From Verrucomicrobiota bacterium (GTDB lineage Bacteria > Verrucomicrobiota > Verrucomicrobiia > Opitutales > Opitutaceae), in the NCBI GenBank assembly GCA_023386835.1, contig JAEWIY010000104.1:1-17532 (forward strand): a stretch of 17,532 nt of DNA, in the 5' to 3' direction. Each line of letters opens with the position of its first letter. Within the stretch, counting starts at the first letter, position 1. This document shows positions 1 through 8,067 of the stretch, one piece after another. Made by a program: the position numbers and the translations under genes. Under the pieces are notes generated by a model. It did not search any database and was not told where the DNA came from. It saw only the letters and a program-made list of their open reading frames with translations.

Positions 1-86
1 CCGGGTCCGGTCCGACTGGACTGCCCGACGCCCACCTTCAGCGCCGCCTTGGCAGGCGGAGCAGAACCCCTCAGCTTGAGCGTACG
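1..86. other. Leader before the S9 peptidase gene, with a small hairpin
   Basis: These 86 bases contain no gene that I can recognise. There is a perfect 6-bp stem (CCGCCT at 44-49 with AGGCGG at 54-59) closing a 4-base loop. No T-run follows it, so it is either a leader structure of the peptidase mRNA or the tail of an upstream gene's terminator. No good Shine-Dalgarno sequence precedes the ATG at 87; the nearest purine-rich stretch is TTGAG. Confidence 0.3.
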
Positions 87-2204
87 ATGAAGACCCTCGT
101 CCGGCTTGGAACAATCGTCGTGGCGGCAGCTTGGGCTACGGTGGGCTACAGTGCCGGCGAGCCGGTGGAGCCGCATCCGATCACCCATGAGGACCTCTGG
201 CTCATGCCGCGGCTGGGCGATCCCGTACCGAGTTCGGATGGTCGCTGGGTGGTCTTCACCGTGATGGAGCCGGCGTATGAGGCTAAAGATGGGGTTGTCG
301 ACCTGTGGCTGGTCGCGGCCGACAGCCGATCCGAACCGCGGCGGCTGACTTCAACCAAAGGCGCTGAGAGTGGTGCCGATTGGAGCCCGGACGGGACGCG
401 GCTCGCATTCTCGGCCAAACGCGGCGACGACGAAGCCAACCAGATTTACGTGCTCGATCTCGCGCGCGGCGGCGAGGCGGTGCGTGTCACCGCTGTCTCC
501 ACCGGAGCACGACAGCCGGTGTGGAGCCCGGACGGTCGCCAGATCGCGTTTGTGAGCGAATTGCCCACGGGTGATCCGGCGCGGCATGAGCGCAAGGCCA
601 ACGTGCGCGTCTACGAACAGTTTCCCATCCGGCATTGGGATCGATGGCTCGACGACAAACAGGCGCGGCTGTTCGTGCAGGAGGCGCAGCCCGGGGCACC
701 GGCGCGCGATCTGCTCGCCGCGTCGGAGCTGGTGCGTCAGCCGGGTTTTGGCGCGCGCCTGGAGAACAGCGGGCCACGGTTCTCACCCGCCTGGGCGCCC
801 GATGGCCGCAGCCTGGTTTTTGTCGCCACGACCAATCGCCACGCAGCGGCGTATGCAGAAGTGACCTACGCGCTGTATGAGGTGGAACTCGAGGGAGGGG
901 AACCGCGCCGGTTGACGCCGCCCGGGGCGAGTTATGACCACCCGACGTTCAGTCCGGACGGACGCAGCCTGGCCGCGCAGGTCAGTGAGGAGGCGGGGAG
1001 CAGGCTCTACACGCTCGATCGCATCGCCCGGCTGGATTGGCCGGCGGATTCGTCCGCGCCGGTGGTGCTCACACGCGAGCTGGATCGCAGCGCCAAGGAA
1101 CCGCTCCACGGGCCCGATGGGACGAAGCTGTACTTCACCGCGGAGGAGGCGGGGCACGAGAAGATCTTCAGTGTCACCTCACGAGGTGTCGCGCGGCTGG
1201 AGCACGATCCGGGGCGGGGCGTCTGGACGAATCTCGCGGCGGGAGGACACGGCGAGGGCTTTCGCCTGTTTGGCCTCTGGCAGGACGCCACCCAGCCACC
1301 GGAGGTGTATGTCTACGATCCGGCGACGCACCGCAGCCAGCGCCTGACGCGGTTGACTGAGCAGCGGGTGGGGCAGCTTGATCTTCCGCCCGTGGAAACG
1401 TTCACGTTTACCAGCCGCGGCGGTCGGACGATTCACAACTTCCTCGTTCGCCCGGCGCAGTTTGACGCGAGCAGGAAATACCCGGTGATCGCGGTCATTC
1501 ACGGTGGACCGCACACGATGTACCGCGATCAGTGGGTGCTGCGTTGGAACTATCATCTGCTCGCCGGCACGGAGTATGTGTTGGTGCTGACCAACTACAC
1601 GGGCTCGACAGGATTCGGCGAAGCGTTTGCGCAGGCCATCCAGGGTGACCCGTTTCGCACACCGGGTGAGGAAATCAATCAGGCCGTCGAGGAGGCGATT
1701 CGTCGTTTTCCGTTTCTTGATGGGACGCGACAGGCGGCAGCGGGCGCGAGTTATGGCGGGCATTTGGCCAACTGGCTCCAAGCGACCACCAGGCGCTACC
1801 GCTGCCTGGTCTCCCACGCGGGCTTGGTGAACCCGGAGGCGCAGTGGGGCACGAGTGACTCGATCTTTCACCGTGAACGCATGGCGCTCGGCCCGGTGTG
1901 GGAACAGGGGCCCGTGTGGCAGACGCAGAATCCGGCACGTCTGGCGGGTGCGCAGGCGGACGGCTCGGCGTGGGTGACGCCGATGTTGATCACCGTGGGC
2001 GAGCAGGACTTTCGTGTGCCGCTGAACAACTCGCTCGAGAGCTGGAGCCTCCATCAACGGCTGCGCATCCCCAGCCGGCTGCTCGTTTTTCCGGACGAAA
2101 ATCACTGGATCCTGAAGGGCGAGAACAGCCGTTTCTGGTACGGCGAAGTCCGGGCGTGGTGGGCGCGCTGGCTCGGCGATCCCCACGTGGCGGCGGCACC
2201 GTAA
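87..2204 (+). CDS. Exported S9 family peptidase (prolyl-oligopeptidase/acylaminoacyl-peptidase type)
   Basis: This 705-residue serine peptidase probably cleaves short peptides outside the cytoplasm. Residues 1-23 look like a Sec signal peptide: a basic start (MKTLVR), a hydrophobic core and a likely cleavage after YSA. Residues of about 30-440 form a TolB/WD40-like beta-propeller with repeated W/FSPDG or WAPDG motifs. The C-terminal alpha/beta-hydrolase domain has HGGP at 472-475 (oxyanion region), nucleophile Ser555 in GASYGG, Asp641 in GEQDFRVP and His673 in DENHW, so the catalytic triad is complete. Length fits S9C/S9A-like bacterial peptidases (about 650-720 residues). The propeller gates access to the active site in this family. 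The ATG at 87 is chosen because it gives an intact signal peptide. The GntP permease follows on the same strand after 178 bp; a functional link is not evident. The exact S9 subfamily is uncertain. Confidence 0.93.
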   Translation: MKTLVRLGTIVVAAAWATVGYSAGEPVEPHPITHEDLWLMPRLGDPVPSSDGRWVVFTVMEPAYEAKDGVVDLWLVAADSRSEPRRLTSTKGAESGADWSPDGTRLAFSAKRGDDEANQIYVLDLARGGEAVRVTAVSTGARQPVWSPDGRQIAFVSELPTGDPARHERKANVRVYEQFPIRHWDRWLDDKQARLFVQEAQPGAPARDLLAASELVRQPGFGARLENSGPRFSPAWAPDGRSLVFVATTNRHAAAYAEVTYALYEVELEGGEPRRLTPPGASYDHPTFSPDGRSLAAQVSEEAGSRLYTLDRIARLDWPADSSAPVVLTRELDRSAKEPLHGPDGTKLYFTAEEAGHEKIFSVTSRGVARLEHDPGRGVWTNLAAGGHGEGFRLFGLWQDATQPPEVYVYDPATHRSQRLTRLTEQRVGQLDLPPVETFTFTSRGGRTIHNFLVRPAQFDASRKYPVIAVIHGGPHTMYRDQWVLRWNYHLLAGTEYVLVLTNYTGSTGFGEAFAQAIQGDPFRTPGEEINQAVEEAIRRFPFLDGTRQAAAGASYGGHLANWLQATTRRYRCLVSHAGLVNPEAQWGTSDSIFHRERMALGPVWEQGPVWQTQNPARLAGAQADGSAWVTPMLITVGEQDFRVPLNNSLESWSLHQRLRIPSRLLVFPDENHWILKGENSRFWYGEVRAWWARWLGDPHVAAAP

Positions 2205-2225
2205 CTTTCCTGCGCAACTGTTTGC

Positions 2226-2256
2226 CTCGTCGCCGCGCTTGCACGCGGGCGACGAG
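2226..2256. terminator. Stem-loop just after the peptidase stop codon, no T-run
   Basis: A perfect 9-bp stem (CTCGTCGCC at 2226-2234 with GGCGACGAG at 2248-2256), extended inward by three more G-C pairs after a one-base bulge, begins 21 bases after the peptidase stop codon. No U-tract follows, so it is not a classical intrinsic terminator. It may slow or attenuate read-through into the permease gene, or protect the peptidase mRNA 3' end. Confidence 0.4.
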
Positions 2257-2368
2257 TCCGAAAACCTGCGCGCCCATGAAAGCGACTGCCCCCGCTGCAC
2301 GGCTGCGCCTGTCCCCCGCCAACTGCCGGAAATCAGCCACGATCGTTGTTCGGCTCCAGTCCTGCGCG

Positions 2369-2375
2369 AAGGAGG
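2369..2375 (+). promoter_or_regulatory. Strong ribosome binding site that sets the permease start
   Basis: AAGGAGG lies 7 bases before the GTG at 2383. This fixes the start at 2383 rather than at codons further upstream in the same open frame, whose 48 extra residues (from 2239) are hydrophilic and unlike the GntP family N-terminus. It is the best Shine-Dalgarno sequence in the window. Confidence 0.85.
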
Positions 2376-2382
2376 AGCGTTC

Positions 2383-3714
2383 GTGACGCCGCTCTTCATC
2401 GCCCTGGCCGCGATCGTCTTTGTCATCGTTGGCATCGCGGTCTTTCGACTGCACGCGTTCTTCGCCCTGGTCCTGGCGGGCCTGCTCACGGGCGTGTTGG
2501 GTGTCGCCACGGGTGTCCTGGAGTTGAGCTACGTGCAGGCGGTGGAGCTGGTCATGACCGAGCTCGGCTCCACCGCCGGGAAGATCGTGTGGGTGATTGT
2601 GGCGGCGGCCGTGATTGGCTTGTGCCTGTCCGAGAGCGGCGCGGCCGAGAGCATCGTGGATGCGCTGCTGCGCTGGCTGGGCGAAAAACGCGCCGGACTC
2701 GCGCTGCTCGCGGGCGGATTCATTCTTTCGATCCCGGTCTTCTTCGACACGGTATTCATCCTGTTGCTACCCCTGGCGCGCGCCTTGGCGAAGCGCACCG
2801 GTGGCAACTACCTCTACTACCTGCTCGCGATTTGCGGCGGTGGCGTGATCACCCACAGCAATGTTCCGCCGACACCGGGGCCTCTCGTGCTGGCGGAGAT
2901 CCTCCAGCTGGACTTGGGTGTGGCCATTGGCGTGGGGCTGGCGATCGGCGTTCCGGCGGCGGTGGTCGCCTGGTGGCTGGCGGCAACTTTGGGCCGGCGG
3001 GTGCAGCTCTCGAATCCACCCGCGGCGGAAAGCGCTTCGGGGGAGCGTCGTGAGTTGCCGCCGCTGGGCCTGTCGTTGCTCCCGGTCCTGGTCCCGCTGG
3101 GACTGATTGCCAGCGCGGCTTGGTTTGGTCCGGAGGCAGGTCCGTGGCTGGCTTTGATTGGCAACAAGAACATGGCGCTGCTGATCGCGCTCGTCTTCGC
3201 GCTGGTGCTGGTCCTGCGGTACGGCGGTCGCAACTGGCGCGGCCTGTCGCCGTTGATGGGCGAGGCGCTTGAGGCCTCCGGCGTGATCGTGTTGATCACG
3301 AGCGCGGGTGGCGCGTTTGGCGCAATGATCAAGCAGGTGGGGATCGGCGACGCGATCCAGAGCCTGACGAGTGGCAGCGGCATGAACGTGCTGCTGCTTG
3401 CCTGGCTGCTCGCCGCCGCCATTCGGATCGCGCAGGGCTCGGCCACCGTTGCAATGATGACGACGGGCGCGATCATGACCTCGCTTGGACCCGCGGTGTT
3501 GGGCGGAACTCACATCGCGTACGTGTACCTGGCGATTGGTTACGGCTCGTTCTTCTGCTCCTGGATGAACGACAGTGGATTCTGGCTCGTCAGCCGGCTG
3601 GGCGGGCTCACGGAGGGTGAGGCGTTGCGGTCCTGGACGGTGCTGGCGAGCGGCATCTCCGTGGCCGGGTTCATCTTCACCTGGGTCGCGTCGCTGCTCG
3701 TGCCGTTGTCCTGA
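2383..3714 (+). CDS. GntP family permease (gluconate:H+ symporter family)
   Basis: This is a 443-residue, highly hydrophobic inner-membrane transporter of the GntP family, whose characterised members import gluconate and related sugar acids with protons. The starting GTG follows a strong AAGGAGG site, and the resulting length matches the family. Family signatures are the IPVFFDTVFILLLPLA segment at about 118-133, GGGVITHSNVPPTPGP at 152-167, QGSATVAMMTTGAI at 351-364 and the C-terminal GYGSFFCSWMNDSGFW at 386-401. About 11-14 hydrophobic segments are visible, with a hydrophilic loop at about 207-227. The substrate cannot be read from sequence: gluconate, hydroxy-acids or other sugar acids are possible, and no sugar-acid catabolic gene lies next to it. 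The gene converges with the PocR-type AraC regulator. Confidence 0.92.
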   Translation: MTPLFIALAAIVFVIVGIAVFRLHAFFALVLAGLLTGVLGVATGVLELSYVQAVELVMTELGSTAGKIVWVIVAAAVIGLCLSESGAAESIVDALLRWLGEKRAGLALLAGGFILSIPVFFDTVFILLLPLARALAKRTGGNYLYYLLAICGGGVITHSNVPPTPGPLVLAEILQLDLGVAIGVGLAIGVPAAVVAWWLAATLGRRVQLSNPPAAESASGERRELPPLGLSLLPVLVPLGLIASAAWFGPEAGPWLALIGNKNMALLIALVFALVLVLRYGGRNWRGLSPLMGEALEASGVIVLITSAGGAFGAMIKQVGIGDAIQSLTSGSGMNVLLLAWLLAAAIRIAQGSATVAMMTTGAIMTSLGPAVLGGTHIAYVYLAIGYGSFFCSWMNDSGFWLVSRLGGLTEGEALRSWTVLASGISVAGFIFTWVASLLVPLS

Positions 3715-3749
3715 AACGAAAACCCCACGGGCGTCGGGCGCCCGTGGGG
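3715..3749 (-). terminator. Intrinsic terminator between convergent genes
   Basis: A perfect 11-bp GC-rich stem (CCCCACGGGCG at 3723-3733 with CGCCCGTGGGG at 3739-3749) closes a 5-base loop. Read on the minus strand the hairpin is followed by TTTTCGTTTC, a U-tract, which makes it a classical terminator for the regulator gene ending at 3782. On the plus strand it begins 8 bases after the permease stop but is followed by G-rich sequence, so it would work less well in that direction, though the A-run and hairpin may still act as a 3' barrier for both genes. Confidence 0.8.
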
Positions 3750-3781
3750 GGGAGTGGAGTGGGATACCGAAGGAAAGGTTC

Positions 3782-4774
3782 TCAGGCCGCGTGGCGCGTT
3801 GAGCTGCCGTGCACCCGCGTCCGGTAGGCGGAGGGGGACTCACCGGCAATGCTCCGGAACGTGCGGTTGAACTGCGAGAGCGACTGGAAGCCGGTGGCGA
3901 AGGCCGCCTCGCTGATCCGCGTGTGCGGGTTGAGCAGCATCTGCTTCACCTTCTCCACGCGGACGCGGGAGATGTACTCCACCAACGTGAGCTTCGTCGC
4001 CTTCTTGAACGTCTTGCAGAAGTAGTACGGGCTCATGCAGACCGACTTCGCCACCTGCGCGAGCGACAGTTCCTCATCGAGGTGCTCGGCGATGTAGGCC
4101 TTGGCCCGCTTGATGATCGGCGATTCGGCGGCGGCCTGGCGCGTGACGAGCTGGTTGCTCACCTGTGAGAGGTGCTGCCCGAAAATGTCGAGCAGGCGCA
4201 CGACGCCGTCGTACTGATGCTTCGGCACGACGCGGGTCGTCATGTAGGCCGACTTCAGGTCATCGAGATCCACGTCGGCGCCGAGTTCCTTCACTTCGTG
4301 GGCGACGTGGGTGAACGACTTCTCGGACGGCGACTCCTGGAGCACCTGACCGGTCTGCAGAAAACCGATCACCTTTTCGCCGACGCGGATCGGCACGGCC
4401 GATTCCGTCAGGCCGGCGAAGCACTGCAGCGTGCAGGCGCTGGTCGTGGCCTGTTCTTCGACCTGCTGCTGGAGCCGCAGGCAGGCGGCGCAGGATTTGT
4501 TGCGCCCGGCCATGACCGCGCAGAACGGGCTCGCCTGCTTCGAGCCATGCAAGGGGGAATGCAGCGATCCGACCCGGCGCAACGCCAAGGGCAATCCTGT
4601 CGTGGCTTCGAACGCCTGAGCGTAGTCGCGATACAGCTGCGACTTTTGCAAGTGGCTGACCACATCCTCGCCGTTTCGCTGGGCCGACGGGTTGTCGGCG
4701 CTGAGGAGTCCGATCACGTTGGACGACGCGGAGGATTCGGCGATCGCGGTGGGGGCTGAAGCAAACTGAGCCAT
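3782..4774 (-). CDS. AraC family transcriptional regulator with PocR sensory domain
   Basis: This is a one-component cytoplasmic regulator of 330 residues. Residues of about 38-210 match the PocR ligand-binding domain, named after the PocR regulator of propanediol utilisation. It contains a conserved cysteine cluster (Cys85, Cys95, Cys98, Cys114, Cys118 in this numbering; AGRNKSCAACL is the core) that could bind metal or report redox state. Residues of about 221-320 form a two-helix-turn-helix AraC DNA-binding domain, with PYYFCKTFKKATK in the first unit and GFQSLSQFNRTFRS in the second. The ATG at 4774 is preceded by AGAG 7 bases upstream; a GTG at 4780 in the same frame would add two residues. 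It is divergent from the histidine-kinase operon (134 bp apart) and convergent with the GntP permease, so either could be its target. Ligand unknown. Confidence 0.9.
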   Translation of the reverse strand: MAQFASAPTAIAESSASSNVIGLLSADNPSAQRNGEDVVSHLQKSQLYRDYAQAFEATTGLPLALRRVGSLHSPLHGSKQASPFCAVMAGRNKSCAACLRLQQQVEEQATTSACTLQCFAGLTESAVPIRVGEKVIGFLQTGQVLQESPSEKSFTHVAHEVKELGADVDLDDLKSAYMTTRVVPKHQYDGVVRLLDIFGQHLSQVSNQLVTRQAAAESPIIKRAKAYIAEHLDEELSLAQVAKSVCMSPYYFCKTFKKATKLTLVEYISRVRVEKVKQMLLNPHTRISEAAFATGFQSLSQFNRTFRSIAGESPSAYRTRVHGSSTRHAA

Positions 4775-4809
4775 GGCCACACTCTAGCAGGCGCGGCCGA
4801 TTCGCGGTA

Positions 4810-4840
4810 TTGGAGCCGCGGCGCAATCTCGCTAAAGAAT
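4810..4840 (+). promoter_or_regulatory. Possible promoter of the signalling operon
   Basis: TTGGAG at 4810-4815 and TAAAGA at 4833-4838 are 17 bp apart, in the gap between the divergent regulator and kinase genes. Each hexamer matches the sigma-70 consensus only at three positions, so this is a weak candidate. It would give a leader of about 60 bases before the kinase start. This is also the most AT-rich part of the gap. Confidence 0.25.
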
Positions 4841-4908
4841 TTCCCTAGTGCCTTGCTGCTCGCGTGCAGTGACTTGCGCGAGGGTGGGGCTGGTGTTACG
4901 CGTGTTTG

Positions 4909-6195
4909 GTGGCTGAGCCAAACGAGCCTGAACCGAGTCGGGAGGAATTGCAGCGGCGTGTCCAGCAACTGGAGGCGGAGCTCTACGGGCGGACCGCCAG
5001 TTCAGAACGTGCGGAAAAGGAGCGGTCCGACGCGTTGCGCGAGCTGCACGACATCAAGGCGGCGCTCGACGAGCACTCGATCGTCGCGATCACGGATGCG
5101 AGCGGGCGCATCACGTACGTGAACGACAAGTTCTGCGCGATTTCGCAGTACAGCCGCGAGGAACTGCTCGGGCAGGACCACCGGATCATCAACTCCCGTC
5201 ACCACTCAAAGGAGTTTTTTCGCGATCTCTGGAAAACCATCGCACACGGTCAGGTGTGGCATGGAGAGATTAAGAACCGCGCCAGGGACGGTTCGTTTTA
5301 CTGGGTGGATACCACGATCTTTCCGCGGCTCGATGCGAGCGGGAAGCCGGTGCAATACATCGCGATCCGGACGGACATCACGGCACGGAAGGCGGATGAA
5401 ACCGAGCTGCAGCGATTCGCGGCCGACCTCGCCGAGAAAAACAAGGAGCTCGAGACGATCGTTTATACCGTTTCCCACGACCTGCGGTCGCCGCTCGTCA
5501 ACGTGCAGGGCTTTGGCAAGCAGCTGCTGCGCGCGTGTGACCGGATCCGCGATGCGATGAAACTGGCAGGAGATAGCGGACAGGTGCCGGTTTCGGAGCT
5601 CGAAGCACCCGTCGAGAAGGCCATCCCGCAGGCACTGCGTTTCATCAGCGCCGGGGTGAACAAGATGGAGATGCTGCTCTCCGGCCTTTTGCGGTATTCG
5701 CGGCTCGGACGGGTCACGCTGAACACGGAACTCCTCGACGCGGATACGCTGATGGCGGAGATCCTCGCTTCGATGAAGTTTCAAATCGACGAGGCGCGCG
5801 CCGACGTGCGCGTGGATCCGTTGCCGCGGTGTTGGGGGGATCGCGCGCACACCAATCAGGTGTTCGCCAACCTGGTCGACAACGCTCTCAAGTACCGCGA
5901 GCCGTTCCGGCCGTTGCAGATCCGCATCAAGGGCCGTGTCGAAAACGGCCAGGCGATTTACTCGGTGAGCGACAATGGGATCGGTATGGCGCCGGAACAC
6001 CAGGCCAAAGCCTTCGAGATCTTCCACCGCTTGAATCCGAACCTGACGGAAGGCGAGGGCCTCGGGCTCACGATCGCGCAGCGGGTGCTCGAGCGGCAGA
6101 AAGGTCGCATCTGGGTCGAGAGCCGGGAAGGAGCCGGATCGACGTTTTTTGTCGCCTTGCCGGCGGCGGAGCACACCCACGTATCCGAAACATGA
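4909..6195 (+). CDS. Cytoplasmic PAS-domain sensor histidine kinase (HisKA type)
   Basis: This 428-residue kinase has no membrane segment, so it senses a cytoplasmic signal. An N-terminal coiled coil (about 10-55) is followed by a PAS/PAC domain (about 52-162) whose second half, WHGEIKNRARDGSFYWV at 117-133, strongly resembles the FAD-binding PAS of the aerotaxis receptor Aer. The HisKA domain has its phosphorylated His190 in VSHDLRSPL; the HATPase domain shows the N box (NQVFANLVDNALKY at 316-329), DNGIGM at 355-360, FEIFHRL and GEGLGLTIA at 382-390. A 25-35-residue loop separates the two dimerisation helices, as in Cph1-type kinases that pair with Rcp1 receivers. The start is uncertain: GTG at 4909 is chosen, TTG at 4906 is possible, and neither has a good ribosome site. 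The stop overlaps the next start (ATGA), so it is translationally coupled to its likely receiver partner. Confidence 0.92.
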   Translation: MAEPNEPEPSREELQRRVQQLEAELYGRTASSERAEKERSDALRELHDIKAALDEHSIVAITDASGRITYVNDKFCAISQYSREELLGQDHRIINSRHHSKEFFRDLWKTIAHGQVWHGEIKNRARDGSFYWVDTTIFPRLDASGKPVQYIAIRTDITARKADETELQRFAADLAEKNKELETIVYTVSHDLRSPLVNVQGFGKQLLRACDRIRDAMKLAGDSGQVPVSELEAPVEKAIPQALRFISAGVNKMEMLLSGLLRYSRLGRVTLNTELLDADTLMAEILASMKFQIDEARADVRVDPLPRCWGDRAHTNQVFANLVDNALKYREPFRPLQIRIKGRVENGQAIYSVSDNGIGMAPEHQAKAFEIFHRLNPNLTEGEGLGLTIAQRVLERQKGRIWVESREGAGSTFFVALPAAEHTHVSET

Positions 6196-6635
6196 ACCAA
6201 GCTCCCATCATCCTGATCGTCGACGATGACGAGGGCCACGCGTTTCTCGTGCGCGAGAATCTCGAGGCGGCCGGGCTCAACAACCGGATCCGGCACTTCA
6301 GCGACGGACAGGCCGTGCTCGATTTTTTCTTCGGCCCGTCGTCCGAGGCGAACCGCAACTCCCAGCATGTGTATCTGGTTCTTCTCGACATCCGGATGCC
6401 GAAGGTCGACGGGATCGAGGTCCTGCGCCGGCTGAAGGCGGATCCCGAGCTGCGCAAACTGCCGGTCATCATGCTGACGACAACCGACGATGCGCGGGAG
6501 GTGGAGCGCTGCCATCAGCTTGGCTGCAGCGTCTACATCCAGAAACCGGTCGATTACGACCGGTTTGCCGAGGCCATCCGTCGGCTGGGCCTATTTATGA
6601 CGCTCCTGCTCGTGCCGCCGGTCAAGGGGCACTGA
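6192..6635 (+). CDS. Single-domain response regulator (Rcp1/CheY-like receiver)
   Basis: This 147-residue protein is a receiver domain with no output domain. It carries the acidic pocket (VDDDEGH, 10-16), phospho-acceptor Asp66 in LLDIRMP, the switch Thr in MLTTTDD (about 96-98) and Lys118 in IQKPVD. The long insertion after the second helix (FFFGPSSEANRNS) is typical of the Rcp1 subfamily, which takes phosphate from Cph1-type kinases. The ATG at 6192 overlaps the kinase stop in an ATGA junction, which argues for a cognate pair. With no output domain it probably acts by protein-protein contact or as a phosphate shuttle to the hybrid kinase that follows after 10 bp. A short hydrophobic tail (GLFMTLLLVPPV) ends the protein. 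Confidence 0.93.
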   Translation: MNQAPIILIVDDDEGHAFLVRENLEAAGLNNRIRHFSDGQAVLDFFFGPSSEANRNSQHVYLVLLDIRMPKVDGIEVLRRLKADPELRKLPVIMLTTTDDAREVERCHQLGCSVYIQKPVDYDRFAEAIRRLGLFMTLLLVPPVKGH

Positions 6636-6645
6636 ACGTCGCGCC

Positions 6646-8067
6646 GTGGCTTCGCCTGCTCCTTCGCGCATTCTGGTCGTCGACGACGACGAAGGTTTGC
6701 TGGTGCTGCTCGCCGAGACGCTGCGCGCCGAGGGACATGAGGTCGAAACCGCGGATTCCGCCGCGTCCGCACTCGAGCAGCTGACGCGTTATCGTCCGGA
6801 TTTGATGTTGCTGGACCTCAAGCTGAATGATCTTGGGGGGCCGGCGCTGGTGGCGCGGCTGCGGCAGGGGCCCACACGAGTGCCGTTCGTTGTCGTGACC
6901 GGCCAGGGCGACGAAAAGGTCGCCGTGGAGGTGATGAAGCAGGGCGCGCTCGACTACGTGATGAAGAACACGGCGATGCTCGACCTTCTGCCCGAGGTGG
7001 TCCGGCGCGCCTTGAGCACGATCGAGCAGGAACGGGCGCTCGTCTCCGCGCAGGAGGACCTGCGGCGGAGCGTCGAACGATTCGCGGCGGCCGTGCGCGC
7101 GACCAACGATGGCGTGTGGGAATGGCACCTCGCGTCGGGACACTGTTATTTTTCGGATCGTTGGAAGGAGATCCTTGGGTTCGCGCCCGACGAGATCCGC
7201 GACACGCTTTCCGAGTGGCTGGGGCGGGTGCACCCGGAGGACCGCGAACGTCTCAGCAAGGCGCAGGACGAATGCCTCACCGGCGCCGCCGCGTCGTTCA
7301 GTATCGAATACCGGATGCAGCATCGGGACGGTGCATACCGCTGGGTCCTGTGCCGTGGCCTGCTGGATCGCGACAATGCCGGCCAACCGGTGCGATTCAC
7401 GGGCGCGCAAACCGACGTCACCGAAAACAAGCAGCTTGAGGAGGAAATCCTGGCGATCAGCGAGCGGGAGCAGCGCCGAATCGGCCAGGACCTGCACGAC
7501 GGGCTGGGGCAGCAACTCACGGCGATCGAGCTGATGGCGCATTCGATCCGGAGCGATCTGGAAACCGTGCGCCCGGATCTCGCGCAGCAGATGGGGCGGC
7601 TCAGCCAGTTCCTGCGCGAGGCGATCAAACAGACGCGCTCCCTCGCGCATGGCTTAACCGCCTTCGTGCTCGACGCGAGTGGACTGCCCACCACGCTGGC
7701 CGACCTCGCGCAGCGCACCACGTCGCTCGGCCGGGTGCAGTGTCGTTTCGAGTGTCCATCGCCTGTGGAATTGTCGGACGCGGTGGTCGCCGGGCACCTG
7801 TTTCGCATCGCGCAGGAGTCGGTCGCCAATGCGCTGCGTCACTCCGGATCAACCGAGATTTTGATTCGACTGGTGAGCACGGCCTCGCTGGTCGTGCTCG
7901 AAATTTCGGACAACGGTCACGGGCTGCAGCCGCGCACCCGCGGCGGGCATGGCATCGGCCTGCAGGTCATGCGTCATCGCGCGAACGCGATTGGCGCCGA
8001 GCTCACCATCGCGTCGGCGCCCGACGCTGGAGTGCTCGTGCGTTGCACGTTACACCGCGCCCTATGA
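6646..8067 (+). CDS. Hybrid kinase: receiver-PAS-HisKA_3/HATPase (NarX/DegS type catalytic half)
   Basis: This 473-residue soluble protein puts a receiver before a sensor kinase. Residues of about 8-125 are a receiver with VDDDEG, Asp57 in LLDLKL, Thr85 in VVTG and Lys107 in DYVMKN. Residues of about 140-262 are a PAS_3/PAC domain (GVWEWHLASG, then HRDGAYRWVLCRG). Residues of about 270-340 are HisKA_3 with His284 in QDLHDGLGQQ, and 380-472 the small HATPase with the N-box-like IAQESVANALRHS, SDNGHGL and GGHGIGL. Kinases of this class normally phosphorylate NarL/FixJ regulators, and such a gene follows with an ATGA overlap. The N-terminal receiver suggests that its activity is set by another kinase, plausibly the one encoded upstream. 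The start is the GTG at 6646, 10 bp after the previous stop; AAGGGG at 6624-6629 is rather far away for a ribosome site. Confidence 0.92.
   Translation: MASPAPSRILVVDDDEGLLVLLAETLRAEGHEVETADSAASALEQLTRYRPDLMLLDLKLNDLGGPALVARLRQGPTRVPFVVVTGQGDEKVAVEVMKQGALDYVMKNTAMLDLLPEVVRRALSTIEQERALVSAQEDLRRSVERFAAAVRATNDGVWEWHLASGHCYFSDRWKEILGFAPDEIRDTLSEWLGRVHPEDRERLSKAQDECLTGAAASFSIEYRMQHRDGAYRWVLCRGLLDRDNAGQPVRFTGAQTDVTENKQLEEEILAISEREQRRIGQDLHDGLGQQLTAIELMAHSIRSDLETVRPDLAQQMGRLSQFLREAIKQTRSLAHGLTAFVLDASGLPTTLADLAQRTTSLGRVQCRFECPSPVELSDAVVAGHLFRIAQESVANALRHSGSTEILIRLVSTASLVVLEISDNGHGLQPRTRGGHGIGLQVMRHRANAIGAELTIASAPDAGVLVRCTLHRAL

Noticed and set aside
2239..2382. N-terminal extension of the permease by 48 residues
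   Set aside because: The extension is hydrophilic, cysteine-containing and overlaps a hairpin. The GTG at 2383 has an ideal ribosome site and gives the family length.
1179..2510. A 443-codon minus-strand frame opposite the peptidase and the permease start
   Set aside because: Low-complexity basic composition, no domain, and it spans two genes with strong evidence on the plus strand, including their intergenic hairpin.
2767..3849. A 360-codon minus-strand frame across the permease and the terminator
   Set aside because: It reads through a clear intrinsic terminator, overlaps a well-supported transporter and has a Gln/Arg/His-rich composition typical of shadow frames.
5829..6191. N-terminal extension of the single-domain receiver
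   Set aside because: It overlaps the kinase ATPase domain in another frame; the ATG at 6192 begins directly before a standard receiver sequence.
7740..8063. N-terminal extension of the NarL-type regulator
   Set aside because: It would lie entirely inside the hybrid kinase gene; the ATGA-overlap start at 8064 gives a normal regulator length.
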